Source of the DNA: Castellaniella defragrans_A
GTDB lineage: Bacteria; Pseudomonadota; Gammaproteobacteria; Burkholderiales; Burkholderiaceae_B
Assembly: GCF_040394755.1 (NCBI RefSeq)
Contig: NZ_JBEBRQ010000002.1
Reading direction: 5' to 3' (one strand)
DNA: 64,000 bases
The notes under the pieces: model-generated
Database searches by the model: none
The model's input: only the letters and a program-made list of their open reading frames with translations
What the model was told of the DNA's origin: nothing
Position numbers and translations under genes: made by a program
Shown: piece by piece, positions 54,822 through 63,936 of the stretch
Layout: the number at the start of each line of letters is the position of its first letter
Numbering within the stretch: the first letter of the stretch is position 1

Positions 54822-54887
54822 GCTGCCGGTATCCACGCATGCGCGTGATACCGGCAGCCGGCTCCAAGACCCTCTCGAGCGAGAGGG
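54822..54887 (-). other. Two strong hairpins between adhesin and lipoprotein genes
   Basis: CCCTCTCG-AG-CGAGAGGG (54870-54887) is a perfect 8-bp stem. GCTGCCGGTATC (54822-54833) pairs with GATACCGGCAGC (54847-54858) over 12 bp and has a further inner stem CACGC/GCGTG. Neither is followed by a T run on the reverse strand. They may protect mRNA ends, attenuate, or stop polymerase only partly, allowing lower expression of the lipoprotein gene. Confidence 0.6.
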
Positions 54888-54914
54888 CGGGCATGCGATC
54901 TCATCGCAACAGAC

Positions 54915-57900
54915 TCACCATTGATAGCCCACGCCCACCGCGCCGCCATAGTCGCCACGCGAATTGCCGTTGCCGGACACTTTCAATACCCAGCTGCCGC
55001 TATCGGACACCCTCGAAAGACCCACTGCGAAACCGGATTCGCCGTTATAAGTCCCTCCGGCCACCGCGGCCATGCTCTTGCCCGGGAGGTAGGCCTGCGG
55101 TAACCCCGCGGTTGCCATGGCGGCCGCCACGCCGGCGCTCAACTTGTGATCGAGATCGTGCACATCGCCACGCACCTGATCGATCTGGGCTTGCATGCCG
55201 CTGGTGACGGCATGCAACTGGCCGAGGTTGACGGCGTCAGTGGACACTGTGCCCGCGCGCAGGTTGACGATCTTGTTGCCGCTCATGTCGATGCCCTCCT
55301 GATTGATGGTCGGCCCGCCCTCGATCGCGACCTCCTTGGTCTTGACGGTATCGGCCTTGACCTCCACGGCCGTCAGGGAGTTGAGCGTGATGTTCTGGGC
55401 CAGGCTCACCCTGACCGTGTGATCGCTGTCGCCGGAAATTTCGCGGGTAATCTGCACATTGTCGCCATTGACGAATTCCACCTTGCCGCCCGGCGCCACC
55501 CTGCCCGGATCGTCACCGTTGGCCTGGATCTGCCAACCGGCATTGGCAATCTCCTCGACGTTCGTGATCTTGACAGTCAGATCATCGTTCACGCCATTCA
55601 AGGCATCATTGACATTGTCATAGGAACTATCGCCAACCTTCAGCTCGGTCACCAGCTTGCCGTCCTTGTACGTTGAACCACCGCCCAGCGCGGCAGCCAC
55701 CTGTGTGCCCTGCTCGTGCAACTGCGCGCCATTGACCGCGTCAGTGCTGGTCGCGGAAATCTCGCCCCGAGCCAGATTGGTGAGCGTGGTGCCGCCGGTC
55801 TTGCCGCCATCGGTCGATACCGCGCCTTCGAGCGTGACCCGGTTTTTCGGATCGCCCGTGTTGCCGTCGTATTTCACAGCGCGCTCGCCCAGGGCGTCGA
55901 CGTCATGCTGGACATCCCTCAACTGGCTGACGTTCACCGCGTCAAGATCAGCCACACCTGCCTGGACTCTGGAGATCTGTAAACGACCGGCATCGATACC
56001 CTTAGTACTCGTGATGGCCACGTCGCCGACGAACAAACCATTGCGGCCGATGAACACATCACTGCCCATTTGTAGACCCAACGCCGACAGCTGTACATCG
56101 TCGCCGATCCACAATCCAATTTTGTCCAGTACGGTAGTGCCGGCAGTGACCGAGTCGACTTTCAGATCGGGATTCAAGTCCACCTTGACATTGTTGCCAT
56201 CCTTCGCAATGACGACATTGTCATCCCGATTGGCGAAGTCGACGACAGCGCCCGGCTTGACCTGGCTTTGGTCCTTCCTGGCATCGCCATTGACCGACAG
56301 CTGCCATCCCGTATTGGCCACAACCTTGACTGCATTGAGCTGGCCCAGATTGACCGCGTCGGTATTGGATATACCCTCCGCCACGCCGACGATGGTCTTG
56401 CCTCCGGCGTTGATGCCGCTGATGGTCACACTGGGGCCATTGGTGGCGATGCTCAGACCGGTGCTGTCCACCTGCACCTCACCGATTTTCACACTGCCAG
56501 CGGTGCCCAAGTCCAGGTTTTTCTTCAAGGCATAGTCGATGACTGTATTGCCATTGGCCGAGGTGCGCTTCACCGTCAGATTGTTTTCGTCATCGGCCAG
56601 GCCGATGTCCACGGTATCGCCCTGGCCCGTGCTGACATGCGTGGCCTTGTCGCCGTCGGTGCGCACGTTCCAGCCCGTGGCCTTGAGCTGCGCCACGTTG
56701 ACGGCATCAGTGTCGGCCGTGCCCGCCGCCACGCCCGTGATCTGACGCCGGACATCATTGGCACCCACCGCCACCGCGCCGGTGGTGCTGATGGTTGCGG
56801 CAATGGCGTTGTTTGCCGTACCGCCATTGCTATTGGGCACATAACCCTTGACATTGGCGCCGGTGCGCGATGCACTGCCGCTGCCCAAGGCTACGCCGCC
56901 CTCCACTGCCACGGTAGACGTATTGCCGATCACAAAAGCATCCGGCACATTCACCGTGTTGCCATTGCCGATCACGCGGCTGCCGGTCGCCTTGCTGCCC
57001 AACGAATTGCGGTTGCCGAACACACCAGCATCGTCGGCATCCACCTTGTTGTCATTGCCCACGGCCTGCGCATCATCACCATCTACTGCGCTGTCCACGC
57101 CCAGCGCCAACCCCCGCTCGGCCGTCACCATGTTGCCGGCCCCGAATGCGCTGCCTTGCAGGCCGCTCACCTCCGAACCATCGCCCACGGCCAGAGCCTG
57201 CTCCGCGGTCGCGCGGGCGTCACGACCCAGCGCGCTGGCGTTCTTCGCATCCGCCAGCGCCGATGTGCCGATCGCCAGTGCGTCGATATTGTCCGCCAGC
57301 TCATCCGGACTCGGGTTCGCCTTGCCCGCCTGCGCACCATCGCCCATGGCAATGCCTCTGCTGGCATAGCCATGGGCCTCGGCGCCCGCGGCCATGGCGC
57401 CAACCCCCGAAGCAATGGCCTGCGTGCCTATGGCAATGGCATTCACATCCTGGGCATGGGCACCGCTGCCGATGGCCGTGGCGTCCTCGGCCACCGCCTG
57501 GGCCGCATAGCCCTGAGCAATGCCGCGCTGGCCCGAAGACAACGCTCTTTCACCGATGGCGATGCCATTGTCGGCCGTGGATTCTGCCTCTGTGCCGATC
57601 ACCACTGAGTCATCGACGGTTTGATTGGGATCCTTGTTATCCGCCTGCGCCCCGGCGCCGATGACGATCGCGTTTTCACCCCAGTTGCTGGCGTTGTCGC
57701 CAATCGTCACACTGCTCTCACCATATGCGGATAGACTATGGCCCACCACGATGGCATTGGCGCCCATCGCGCTGGCGCCGTAGCCCAGGGCCACTGCCTG
57801 CTCACCTTCGGCGAGCGCCTGATAGCCGATGGCCATCGATGCATCGCCCGTCGCACCGGCCTCCGGCCCGATGGCCATCGCATTGATGCCCGTGGCATTG

Positions 57901-59834
57901 CCGTTCGAGCGATTGCCCGGCAGATCGGAATTCACGCTGTAATAGCGCGAGCTATTGGCATCGATGGTTTCATTGAGCTGCTGCAGGTTGACAGCCTCAC
58001 CGGCCTGCGTGGCGAAAGCCACCTCGAGCGTATGATCGGCGTTGTATCTGGCCGCATCCGCCGGCAAGACCTCGATCTGGCCACTGGTCACCGCGCCCAA
58101 TGCCTCGACCACCGTATCGTACTCATGCAAATCACTGTTGACGTCCAGCACGGCGATCTTGCCATACGATCCGTCGGCATTCAAAGGCACATTGCCACCC
58201 ACCAGGTTGGCCACCGATTGTTGCGCCTGCCGCAACTGGCCGACATTGACCGCGTCATATGTCGCCGAGCCATCCGCCAGATTGACGATGCGGCGCATAT
58301 CGCTGGAACTGCCCACCGACACCACGCCGCCAGAGAAAGTGCTGCCGGTGAGGTAGCCGAGGCCAACTGCATCGCTGGCCGAGGCCACCGAATTCACACC
58401 CAGCGCCACGCTGGCGCCATCGGATACCGCATTCCTGCCTATCGCCACGCCCCCGCCGCTGGTGACGCGTGCCTGCCCGCCCAGAGCCACCGCCCCTTCG
58501 CCAGACGCCTCGGCCCCGTATCCCAACGCGACGGAATCTCGGTCGGCGTAGGTTTGGGAGCCCACAGCCGTGGCACGATCGATGGAACCCCCAGCGTGAT
58601 TGGCCTGGTAGCCGATCGCCACATTCAAGTCTCCATTCAGGCCGGTGCCGGCCTGCGAACCGATGGCGATATCATGGTCACCTTCGACCGCTGAACCGGC
58701 TTCGAAACCCAGCGCAATGGTCTGATTACCGGCCACATCCTGGCCCGCCCGTGTGCCAATGGCGATATGCGAGGTTCGATCCTGGGCCATGGAACCAAAC
58801 GTATTCACGCCCGCTCCGGCACCCAACGCAATATCGTTGGCAGCATTGGCCTGGGCGCCATTGCCCAGCGCCAGCGCGCTGGAGCCCCGGGCTCGCGCCG
58901 CCCCCAGCGCAACCGAGTTCGCGCCCGCTGCCAATGCTCCGGCGCCCAACGCCGAGGCACCCGACGCGCTGGCACTGGCATCTGCGCCAATAGCCATGGC
59001 TTTGTCGCTGTACTCGCCATCGACCGTGGCGCCGGTGCCCAGCGCGATCGCATCCTCGACATACTCCGACGCCACGCTCGCCCCCTCGCCCACCGCGACC
59101 GCGCGCGGGCCTGCCGTGCTGGCGCCGAGGCCCAGGGCAATGCTGGACGCTCCCGCGGCGCTCGCCTCTGGACCCACGGCCACCGAATCGGTACCGCCCG
59201 CCACCGCATCGTCCTTGCTCGACAGGACGCGAAAATACTTCAGCCCCGTGTAGTCATCGCCCGCATTGCCCAGCCCCAGATTGGTAAGACGCCGGTTGAT
59301 GGTGCCGATGTCCTGATTGGTCGTATACAACTGGCTGCCAGTCACCGCATCCTTGCTATCGGCGGCCACCGAACCATCCCGCAAACCAACGACCTTGGCG
59401 CCCTGCGCATCGATCTCAGTCTTGGCAGCATTGAATTTGACGGCGCTGTTCTCCAGGGCGACCAGCCCGGTCAATGCGTTTTCCGCCTTCTGATCCACCG
59501 CATAGACTTGCCGCCCAGTGGCGGCATCGGTGCTATTGGCATCGAGGGCGGCATCGTTCAGCCCCGTCACCGTACCCCCAGCGACAAACTCGATACGGCC
59601 GCTACCATCACTGAACACAATCTCGCTGCCGTCCCAACTGGCCGGCGCAATGCTATCAGGCACATTGACTGTGGCCCAGACGGGTCCCATGGCACCGATC
59701 ATGGCCATTGTCAACGCTGTGCGCGCCAGAGCCCGAATACTCGAACAGCGCTTGCCACGCCCCCTGACATTCTCGGAAACGGCAACATAAGTACCAGTGG
59801 CTTCGCGCCATACAGTGCGGTATGTCTTATTCAT
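54915..59834 (-). CDS. Trimeric autotransporter adhesin with two YadA-type heads
   Basis: A 1639-residue type Vc secreted surface fibre. It starts MNKTYRTVWREATGTYVAVS (extended signal peptide region), with cleavage near VWA/TV (residue 54). Head 1 covers about 205-510 with many AIGxxAxAxG repeats (for example SIALGLGASTAG). A neck with DAVNVGQL lies near 530. Head 2 (about 630-1025) opens with YYSVNSDLPGN. Five more DAVN necks lie near 1045, 1161, 1300, 1366 and 1536, with Trp-ring (GWQL/GWNV) stalk domains between them. The last 80 residues are the YadA anchor (AGVAAAMATAGLPQAYLPGK ... GVGYQW). It needs BAM and probably the lipoprotein downstream. Upstream lies an AraC-type gene. The ligand is unknown. 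Confidence 0.95.
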   Translation of the reverse strand: MNKTYRTVWREATGTYVAVSENVRGRGKRCSSIRALARTALTMAMIGAMGPVWATVNVPDSIAPASWDGSEIVFSDGSGRIEFVAGGTVTGLNDAALDANSTDAATGRQVYAVDQKAENALTGLVALENSAVKFNAAKTEIDAQGAKVVGLRDGSVAADSKDAVTGSQLYTTNQDIGTINRRLTNLGLGNAGDDYTGLKYFRVLSSKDDAVAGGTDSVAVGPEASAAGASSIALGLGASTAGPRAVAVGEGASVASEYVEDAIALGTGATVDGEYSDKAMAIGADASASASGASALGAGALAAGANSVALGAARARGSSALALGNGAQANAANDIALGAGAGVNTFGSMAQDRTSHIAIGTRAGQDVAGNQTIALGFEAGSAVEGDHDIAIGSQAGTGLNGDLNVAIGYQANHAGGSIDRATAVGSQTYADRDSVALGYGAEASGEGAVALGGQARVTSGGGVAIGRNAVSDGASVALGVNSVASASDAVGLGYLTGSTFSGGVVSVGSSSDMRRIVNLADGSATYDAVNVGQLRQAQQSVANLVGGNVPLNADGSYGKIAVLDVNSDLHEYDTVVEALGAVTSGQIEVLPADAARYNADHTLEVAFATQAGEAVNLQQLNETIDANSSRYYSVNSDLPGNRSNGNATGINAMAIGPEAGATGDASMAIGYQALAEGEQAVALGYGASAMGANAIVVGHSLSAYGESSVTIGDNASNWGENAIVIGAGAQADNKDPNQTVDDSVVIGTEAESTADNGIAIGERALSSGQRGIAQGYAAQAVAEDATAIGSGAHAQDVNAIAIGTQAIASGVGAMAAGAEAHGYASRGIAMGDGAQAGKANPSPDELADNIDALAIGTSALADAKNASALGRDARATAEQALAVGDGSEVSGLQGSAFGAGNMVTAERGLALGVDSAVDGDDAQAVGNDNKVDADDAGVFGNRNSLGSKATGSRVIGNGNTVNVPDAFVIGNTSTVAVEGGVALGSGSASRTGANVKGYVPNSNGGTANNAIAATISTTGAVAVGANDVRRQITGVAAGTADTDAVNVAQLKATGWNVRTDGDKATHVSTGQGDTVDIGLADDENNLTVKRTSANGNTVIDYALKKNLDLGTAGSVKIGEVQVDSTGLSIATNGPSVTISGINAGGKTIVGVAEGISNTDAVNLGQLNAVKVVANTGWQLSVNGDARKDQSQVKPGAVVDFANRDDNVVIAKDGNNVKVDLNPDLKVDSVTAGTTVLDKIGLWIGDDVQLSALGLQMGSDVFIGRNGLFVGDVAITSTKGIDAGRLQISRVQAGVADLDAVNVSQLRDVQHDVDALGERAVKYDGNTGDPKNRVTLEGAVSTDGGKTGGTTLTNLARGEISATSTDAVNGAQLHEQGTQVAAALGGGSTYKDGKLVTELKVGDSSYDNVNDALNGVNDDLTVKITNVEEIANAGWQIQANGDDPGRVAPGGKVEFVNGDNVQITREISGDSDHTVRVSLAQNITLNSLTAVEVKADTVKTKEVAIEGGPTINQEGIDMSGNKIVNLRAGTVSTDAVNLGQLHAVTSGMQAQIDQVRGDVHDLDHKLSAGVAAAMATAGLPQAYLPGKSMAAVAGGTYNGESGFAVGLSRVSDSGSWVLKVSGNGNSRGDYGGAVGVGYQW

Positions 59835-60373
59835 GCTGAATTCTGCTCCTTCTCTCTAATATTTCATGCAAACCAGGAAGACCCGGCGCCCGGGAAGGAA
59901 AATGCGCGTATTTGCAAACGGCATGACCAAGCCTCGCATGGCATGCGCCATACGAAAATCCCTTTTCATACTGGAATTACCTGCTCAACAGTCGACGATG
60001 CAACGGATACGAATAACTCCGGCCCCTCGGCGGGCGCTTGCGCGCACCATGCCTAATGCATAGGTGTCTCCGATGCCACCCGCTTGAGCTGGGAATCCTC
60101 TGAACCCGTCCGGCGCATTCAAATGAAATACAAACTGCAAAGCGGCAATGTATACGCAGACGCAACATCAAACCGATCAATGCGTCCTGAGAAAACGCCT
60201 TACACGCCCTTCCCTTCAATTTAAGAATAGTCTCATTCTTTTGTATTTATTGATTAGTTTTTTTACGCACAATAATGGCATCCAGATATTGCATATGCAC
60301 AAATATTGTTAAAGACAGCCGCGGAACAACTAATGGTAAGTCGAAGTTACATAACCAAACGACCCAGAGCGAT
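59835..60373. other. Long AT-rich leader of the large adhesin; no gene seen
   Basis: These 539 bp separate the AraC gene from the adhesin start on the same strand. AAGGAG lies 11 bp before the adhesin ATG. The part from 60220 to 60360 is AT-rich and includes the inverted repeat AAGAAT-agtctc-ATTCTT (60223-60240). It is the likely control region, possibly for AraC binding and a long 5' leader. Open frames here show no protein character. Confidence 0.5.
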
Positions 60374-61381
60374 TCATCGGTCTTCGCGCAAGCCCTGGCG
60401 ACGCGCCTGACCCGGAGTCACCCCGAAAAACCCACGAAACATCTTGCCGAAATAAACCGGGTCGGAAAATCCGCAGTTCCAGCAAATTTCCGAAATGTTC
60501 TGATGCGCATATTCGACATCGACCAGCATTTCCCAGGCGCGACGCAGACGTTTTTCACGCAGAAAGGACACGAAAGTCGCGCCCTCCCCGTATCTGGAGA
60601 AAAGGTTCTGGATATAACGCGGTGAAACATTGAAATGACTGGCAACGAACTCTGAATTGATGTCGGGGTTCGTATAATTATTCGCCATCCAGTCGCAAAT
60701 GTTTTTGAACAGCCACTCGCCACGACTCTGCGTCCCAGGAGCCTCCGCGCCCCGCCGGCTCCAGAAACGAAGGTTTCCCAGACGCTCGAGCAACGCACGC
60801 CGCAACAATGCCATGACCTGATGCTCCACCAGCGACCAACCGGATTCTTCCCGGCCCACCACGCGCAGCGTATCGAGATCCAGGCTTTCCAGATAAGCCC
60901 CCAACAGGCGCCCCCAACCGTTGCAGAACGTCGCCACACCCGCTTGACGAACCAGCAATTTACGATCATGCGGCGATATTGATGCCATCGGCATCAGCAA
61001 TAGCGAACCACAAAAATCCTGGAAACCATCCGCATCGACATCATCCGCCCGCAACAATATCCATTGATGCTCAGGCACGATCAGCAGCGAATCCCGGTAG
61101 ACAATACTGATCTGGTTTCTGGCACAAGCCAGCAGCCAGCAATCCGGCCCAGCTATGTATTGCAATGCAAAATCCACACTGGGATAAGGTGTAATTTCAA
61201 TGGCGCTGGTATCGTCATTTTCCGGCACACTCCGGCCCCAACCTCCGGGACCATAGGAAATAAGCATCTGGAAAGCCCGGTTGCGGACTTTGAACGCCAG
61301 CGCACCGCCATCGAAGCCTTGTCCCTCTCCCTGGGGTGGATACGCTGTGCCAGCGATTTCGGCATGCATGGGGTGAGACAT
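60374..61381 (-). CDS. AraC-family transcriptional regulator
   Basis: A 335-residue regulator. The C-terminal ~100 residues are the two helix-turn-helix AraC domain: INSEFVASHFNVSPRYIQNL, then RRAWEMLVDVEYAHQNISEI and CGFSDPVYFGKMFRGFFGVT, the signature for the family. The N-terminal part (about 20-210) looks like the AraC-binding-like ligand domain of the type with a Trp-rich PGGWGRSVPEN region. AAAGGA precedes the ATG. It is directly upstream of the adhesin gene on the same strand, with a 539-bp gap, so it probably controls the adhesin; this is inferred from position. Confidence 0.88.
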   Translation of the reverse strand: MSHPMHAEIAGTAYPPQGEGQGFDGGALAFKVRNRAFQMLISYGPGGWGRSVPENDDTSAIEITPYPSVDFALQYIAGPDCWLLACARNQISIVYRDSLLIVPEHQWILLRADDVDADGFQDFCGSLLLMPMASISPHDRKLLVRQAGVATFCNGWGRLLGAYLESLDLDTLRVVGREESGWSLVEHQVMALLRRALLERLGNLRFWSRRGAEAPGTQSRGEWLFKNICDWMANNYTNPDINSEFVASHFNVSPRYIQNLFSRYGEGATFVSFLREKRLRRAWEMLVDVEYAHQNISEICWNCGFSDPVYFGKMFRGFFGVTPGQARRQGLREDR

Positions 61382-61985
61382 TTCTATCCTTTACAAAACA
61401 AACCGCATGACGGGCGTCTTCGCCCGAATCAAATTTAGGAATTGTCACAAAGGATGGAATATTATGTGCTAAACGCGTAGTCTATTATTCACCAAAAGCA
61501 GCAATTAGACGTTGAAATATATACAAAATGTGATTATTTCACATTCAATGAATATTGGACTAGTTAATATATTAAATTCGGATTTTTCTGAATCCCTCAA
61601 AGAGAACCTCGCTGCTCATGAGGCATTCAGAAAACCCGGATGCGCAAGCGCCAGACCCATTGATCGCCACGAACAGCCTGTATTCGAGGAGGCCCTGTCC
61701 TGCCATGGTGCCGCCAAGGGACAATGGCATTCAATATCCCGTCAGCATCGTAAACACTTGCAGCCGCACGGCGTCACGATTCGGCCGGAGACCCGCGCCG
61801 TTGTTCGCGCATCGCGCCAGAAGCCAGCGCTGAAAAGATACACAAAATTACATATTCCGTCCGCATGGCTCATCTGGAAGGCGAACCAAACACCCCCGCA
61901 ACGATCTCAGCCGTTGACGAGCCGATGAGGCCGCCGGCCCGGAGCCATCGAGGCGCCGGAGTCCCTTCAAACTGGAGTCTGAAAA
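61382..61985. other. Intergenic control region with several palindromes
   Basis: The 604 bp between divergent genes are AT-rich from about 61440 to 61620. Palindromes: AATGTGA-TTATT-TCACATT (61527-61545), TTAATATATTAA (61564-61575) and GGATT-6-AATCC (61580-61595). The first resembles a CRP/FNR-type site but with a 5-bp centre instead of 6. A forward frame at 61512-61928 begins there but looks non-coding. No further gene is supported. Confidence 0.5.
61527..61545. promoter_or_regulatory. CRP-like palindrome
   Basis: TGTGA and TCACA half-sites are 5 bp apart; the full repeat is 7+5+7. It lies about 150 bp upstream of the AraC start and about 440 bp upstream of the small secreted protein gene. 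The spacing is one base short of the CRP consensus, so the binding protein is uncertain. Confidence 0.4.
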
Positions 61986-62198
61986 ATGATCAAACGTTCC
62001 CGTATCGCCATTGCTTCGGCCTGCACGGCGGCCGCCCTGAGTCTGCTGATGGCCCCCGGTGCCTTCGCGGCAAATGCGGCGCCCGCGGATACCGCAGCAA
62101 CCGCAACGCATAAATCCACAGCCAAGCACGCCACGACGCACAAGGCCAAGGCGCACGCCCAAACGACCCAGACCTCCGCGCCCAGCGCCAAGAAGTAA
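61986..62198 (+). CDS. Small secreted basic Ala/Thr/His/Lys-rich protein
   Basis: A 70-residue protein with a clear signal peptide (MIKRSRIAIASACTAAALSL..., cleavage near AFA/AN, residue 28). The mature 42 residues are low-complexity Ala, Thr, Lys and His (HKSTAKHATTHKAKAHAQ). This resembles acid shock proteins of the Asr type, which buffer the periplasm, but such short repeats can arise independently. GGAG lies upstream of the ATG. A strong terminator starts 13 bp after the stop, so it is a single-gene unit. Confidence 0.75.
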   Translation: MIKRSRIAIASACTAAALSLLMAPGAFAANAAPADTAATATHKSTAKHATTHKAKAHAQTTQTSAPSAKK

Positions 62199-62210
62199 TC
62201 CCCCCTCCAC

Positions 62211-62257
62211 CACCCCCGGCCGCCTGGATTGGCCCAGGCTGCCGGGGGTGTTTTTTT
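62211..62257 (+). terminator. Intrinsic terminator after the small secreted protein gene
   Basis: CACCCCCGGC (62211-62220) pairs perfectly with GCCGGGGGTG (62241-62250); inner CCTGG/CCAGG extends the stem; seven T follow (62251-62257). One of the strongest terminators in the window, suggesting high expression of the short gene. Confidence 0.92.
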
Positions 62258-62474
62258 GCCTTGGAGAACCCCACGATTCGATGCGTGCGCATGTCATCAT
62301 TTTTAAATTCCAGCAAGGGGCCAAAGGTTTGTCGATCACTGCGATCAGCTATGATCTACCCAACCCCGACGCAAGTGTCCTGTTTGGCGAGCCTCCATGC
62401 GTAAATTCATTGGATTGACCAGGCAAGGCATCAGGCGGCACCGAATTCCCCGCACCGGGATCACCACGAAAACC

Positions 62475-63617
62475 ATGCAGACATCCACCCTTCATTTCCG
62501 CAGCTTCCTGCTCTTGTTGGCCGCCGTATCGGTCGCCTTCCTCGGCGTCCTGCTGCCCTTCTACCCGGCGATCTTCTGGGGCGGCGTGCTGGCCGTGATC
62601 TTTGGCCCGCTGCACCGGCGCTTGCGGGCGGCAGTGGGCGAGCGCCGCAACCTGGCGGCTTTTCTGATGATCCTCATCATCATTCTGATCGTCATCCTGC
62701 CGCTGATTTTCATCGCCGGTGCGCTCGTCAACGAGATCGGCCGCCTGTACACCCGGATCAATACCGGGCAACTCAATCTCGGCGCCTACTACGAGCAGAT
62801 CATCACCGCCCTGCCGCCCTCGGTCCATGGCTGGCTGGAATCCTGGGGGGTCGGCGACTTGCTCAGCATCCGGGAAAAACTATCCGCCGGCGCCCTGCAA
62901 GGCAGCCAGTACCTGGCTCGCCAGGCCGTGAATGTCGGCCAGAACACCTTCCAGTTCGTGATCGGACTGGGCGTGATGATGTACCTGCTGTTCTTTCTGC
63001 TGCGCGACGGCCATGCCCTGGTCACCCGGGTCAAGCGTCTGATCCCATTGTCCGACTACCATCGCCTGCACCTGTTCCAGAAATTCACGACCGTGGTGCG
63101 GGCCACGGTCAAGGGCAATATCGTCATCGCCATCACCCAGGGCTTCCTGGGCGGCCTGATGTTCACCTTTCTGGGGATCCAGGGCGCCCTGTTCTGGGGG
63201 GTGCTGATGGCGTTCCTGTCACTGCTGCCCGCCGTCGGCGCCTCGCTCATCTGGGCGCCCGTGGCCGTCTATTTCCTGGTGACCGGCGCCTACAGCCAGG
63301 CCATCATCCTGATCCTGTTCGGCGTGCTGGTCATCGGCTTGATCGACAACCTGCTGCGCCCCATCCTGGTAGGCAAGGACACCAAGATCCCCGACTATGT
63401 CGTGCTGATCTCGACCCTGGGCGGGCTGTCGGTGTTCGGCCTGAACGGCTTTGTCATCGGCCCGCTGTTTGCCGCCCTGTTCATCGCCTGCTGGGATCTG
63501 TTTCCCGACGCCGTGGTGCTCAATGCCCAGGCCCAGCCGGACGAATCGGCGGCGCTGCCTACGGCCGCCAGGCCAACAGAATCGCCAGATTCACCAGCAG
63601 GGCCGCCCCCCAGATGA
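62475..63617 (+). CDS. AI-2E family transporter
   Basis: A 380-residue membrane protein of the PerM/AI-2E family with about eight helices. It starts near MQTSTLHFRSFLLLLAAVSV; the ATG at 62397 would add 26 basic residues without a signal, so the inner start is favoured. Family traits: SLLPAVGASLIWAPVAVYF and GLIDNLLRPILVGKDTKIPD near the C-terminus. Members export autoinducer-2 or act as Na+/H+ antiporters; substrate unknown. The 3' end overlaps the convergent MAPEG gene by 59 bp. Confidence 0.88.
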   Translation: MQTSTLHFRSFLLLLAAVSVAFLGVLLPFYPAIFWGGVLAVIFGPLHRRLRAAVGERRNLAAFLMILIIILIVILPLIFIAGALVNEIGRLYTRINTGQLNLGAYYEQIITALPPSVHGWLESWGVGDLLSIREKLSAGALQGSQYLARQAVNVGQNTFQFVIGLGVMMYLLFFLLRDGHALVTRVKRLIPLSDYHRLHLFQKFTTVVRATVKGNIVIAITQGFLGGLMFTFLGIQGALFWGVLMAFLSLLPAVGASLIWAPVAVYFLVTGAYSQAIILILFGVLVIGLIDNLLRPILVGKDTKIPDYVVLISTLGGLSVFGLNGFVIGPLFAALFIACWDLFPDAVVLNAQAQPDESAALPTAARPTESPDSPAGPPPR

Positions 63618-63936
63618 TCGAACGCACCGTGCCGCGCCCCAGGATGTATGCCAGGACGTACAACAGGCGCAACAGCACCCACGCGAGCATCAGCCCCGCA
63701 ACAGGGTTCGGGTCGGCCCCCGCATACAAGGCATAGAGCACTGCCGCATAGAAAAACGGCAGGCCCTCGAACAAATTCGCCTGGGCGGCATTGGCGCGGG
63801 CCCGCCATCCCTGCTGGGCGGCAAGCCATGCCCGAGGCGCATCATTGTCGAATGCACGCCCCCCGGCTTTGGCCGCAATGGCGGCGCCATAGGGCAGGAT
63901 CGCGGCGGCCAGCAGCAGCCAGACAATGAGGGACAT
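63559..63936 (-). CDS. MAPEG-family membrane protein
   Basis: A 125-residue protein with four membrane helices, in the MAPEG family of glutathione/eicosanoid-related membrane proteins. Key features are the RARNAAQANLFEGLP-like segment (here RANAAQANLFEGLPFF) and RLLYVLAYILGRGTVRSIIW. In bacteria the role is mostly unknown; some have glutathione transferase or peroxidase activity. The ATG at 63936 with GGAG is preferred over an upstream TTG. Its 3' 59 bp lie within the convergent transporter gene. Confidence 0.85.
   Translation of the reverse strand: MSLIVWLLLAAAILPYGAAIAAKAGGRAFDNDAPRAWLAAQQGWRARANAAQANLFEGLPFFYAAVLYALYAGADPNPVAGLMLAWVLLRLLYVLAYILGRGTVRSIIWGAALLVNLAILLAWRP

Noticed and set aside
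54788..60056. Several forward frames opposite the large adhesin
   Set aside because: They are repeat-derived mirror images of the adhesin heads and have no signals of their own.
60223..60240. Fur-box-like sequence
   Set aside because: TGAGACT-ATTCTTA lacks the central base of the 7-1-7 Fur pattern and has mismatches; no iron genes are near.
61512..61928. Forward 138-codon frame upstream of the small secreted protein
   Set aside because: No clear ribosome-binding site, mixed AT-rich and GC-rich composition, and overlap with several palindromes; it looks like control DNA.
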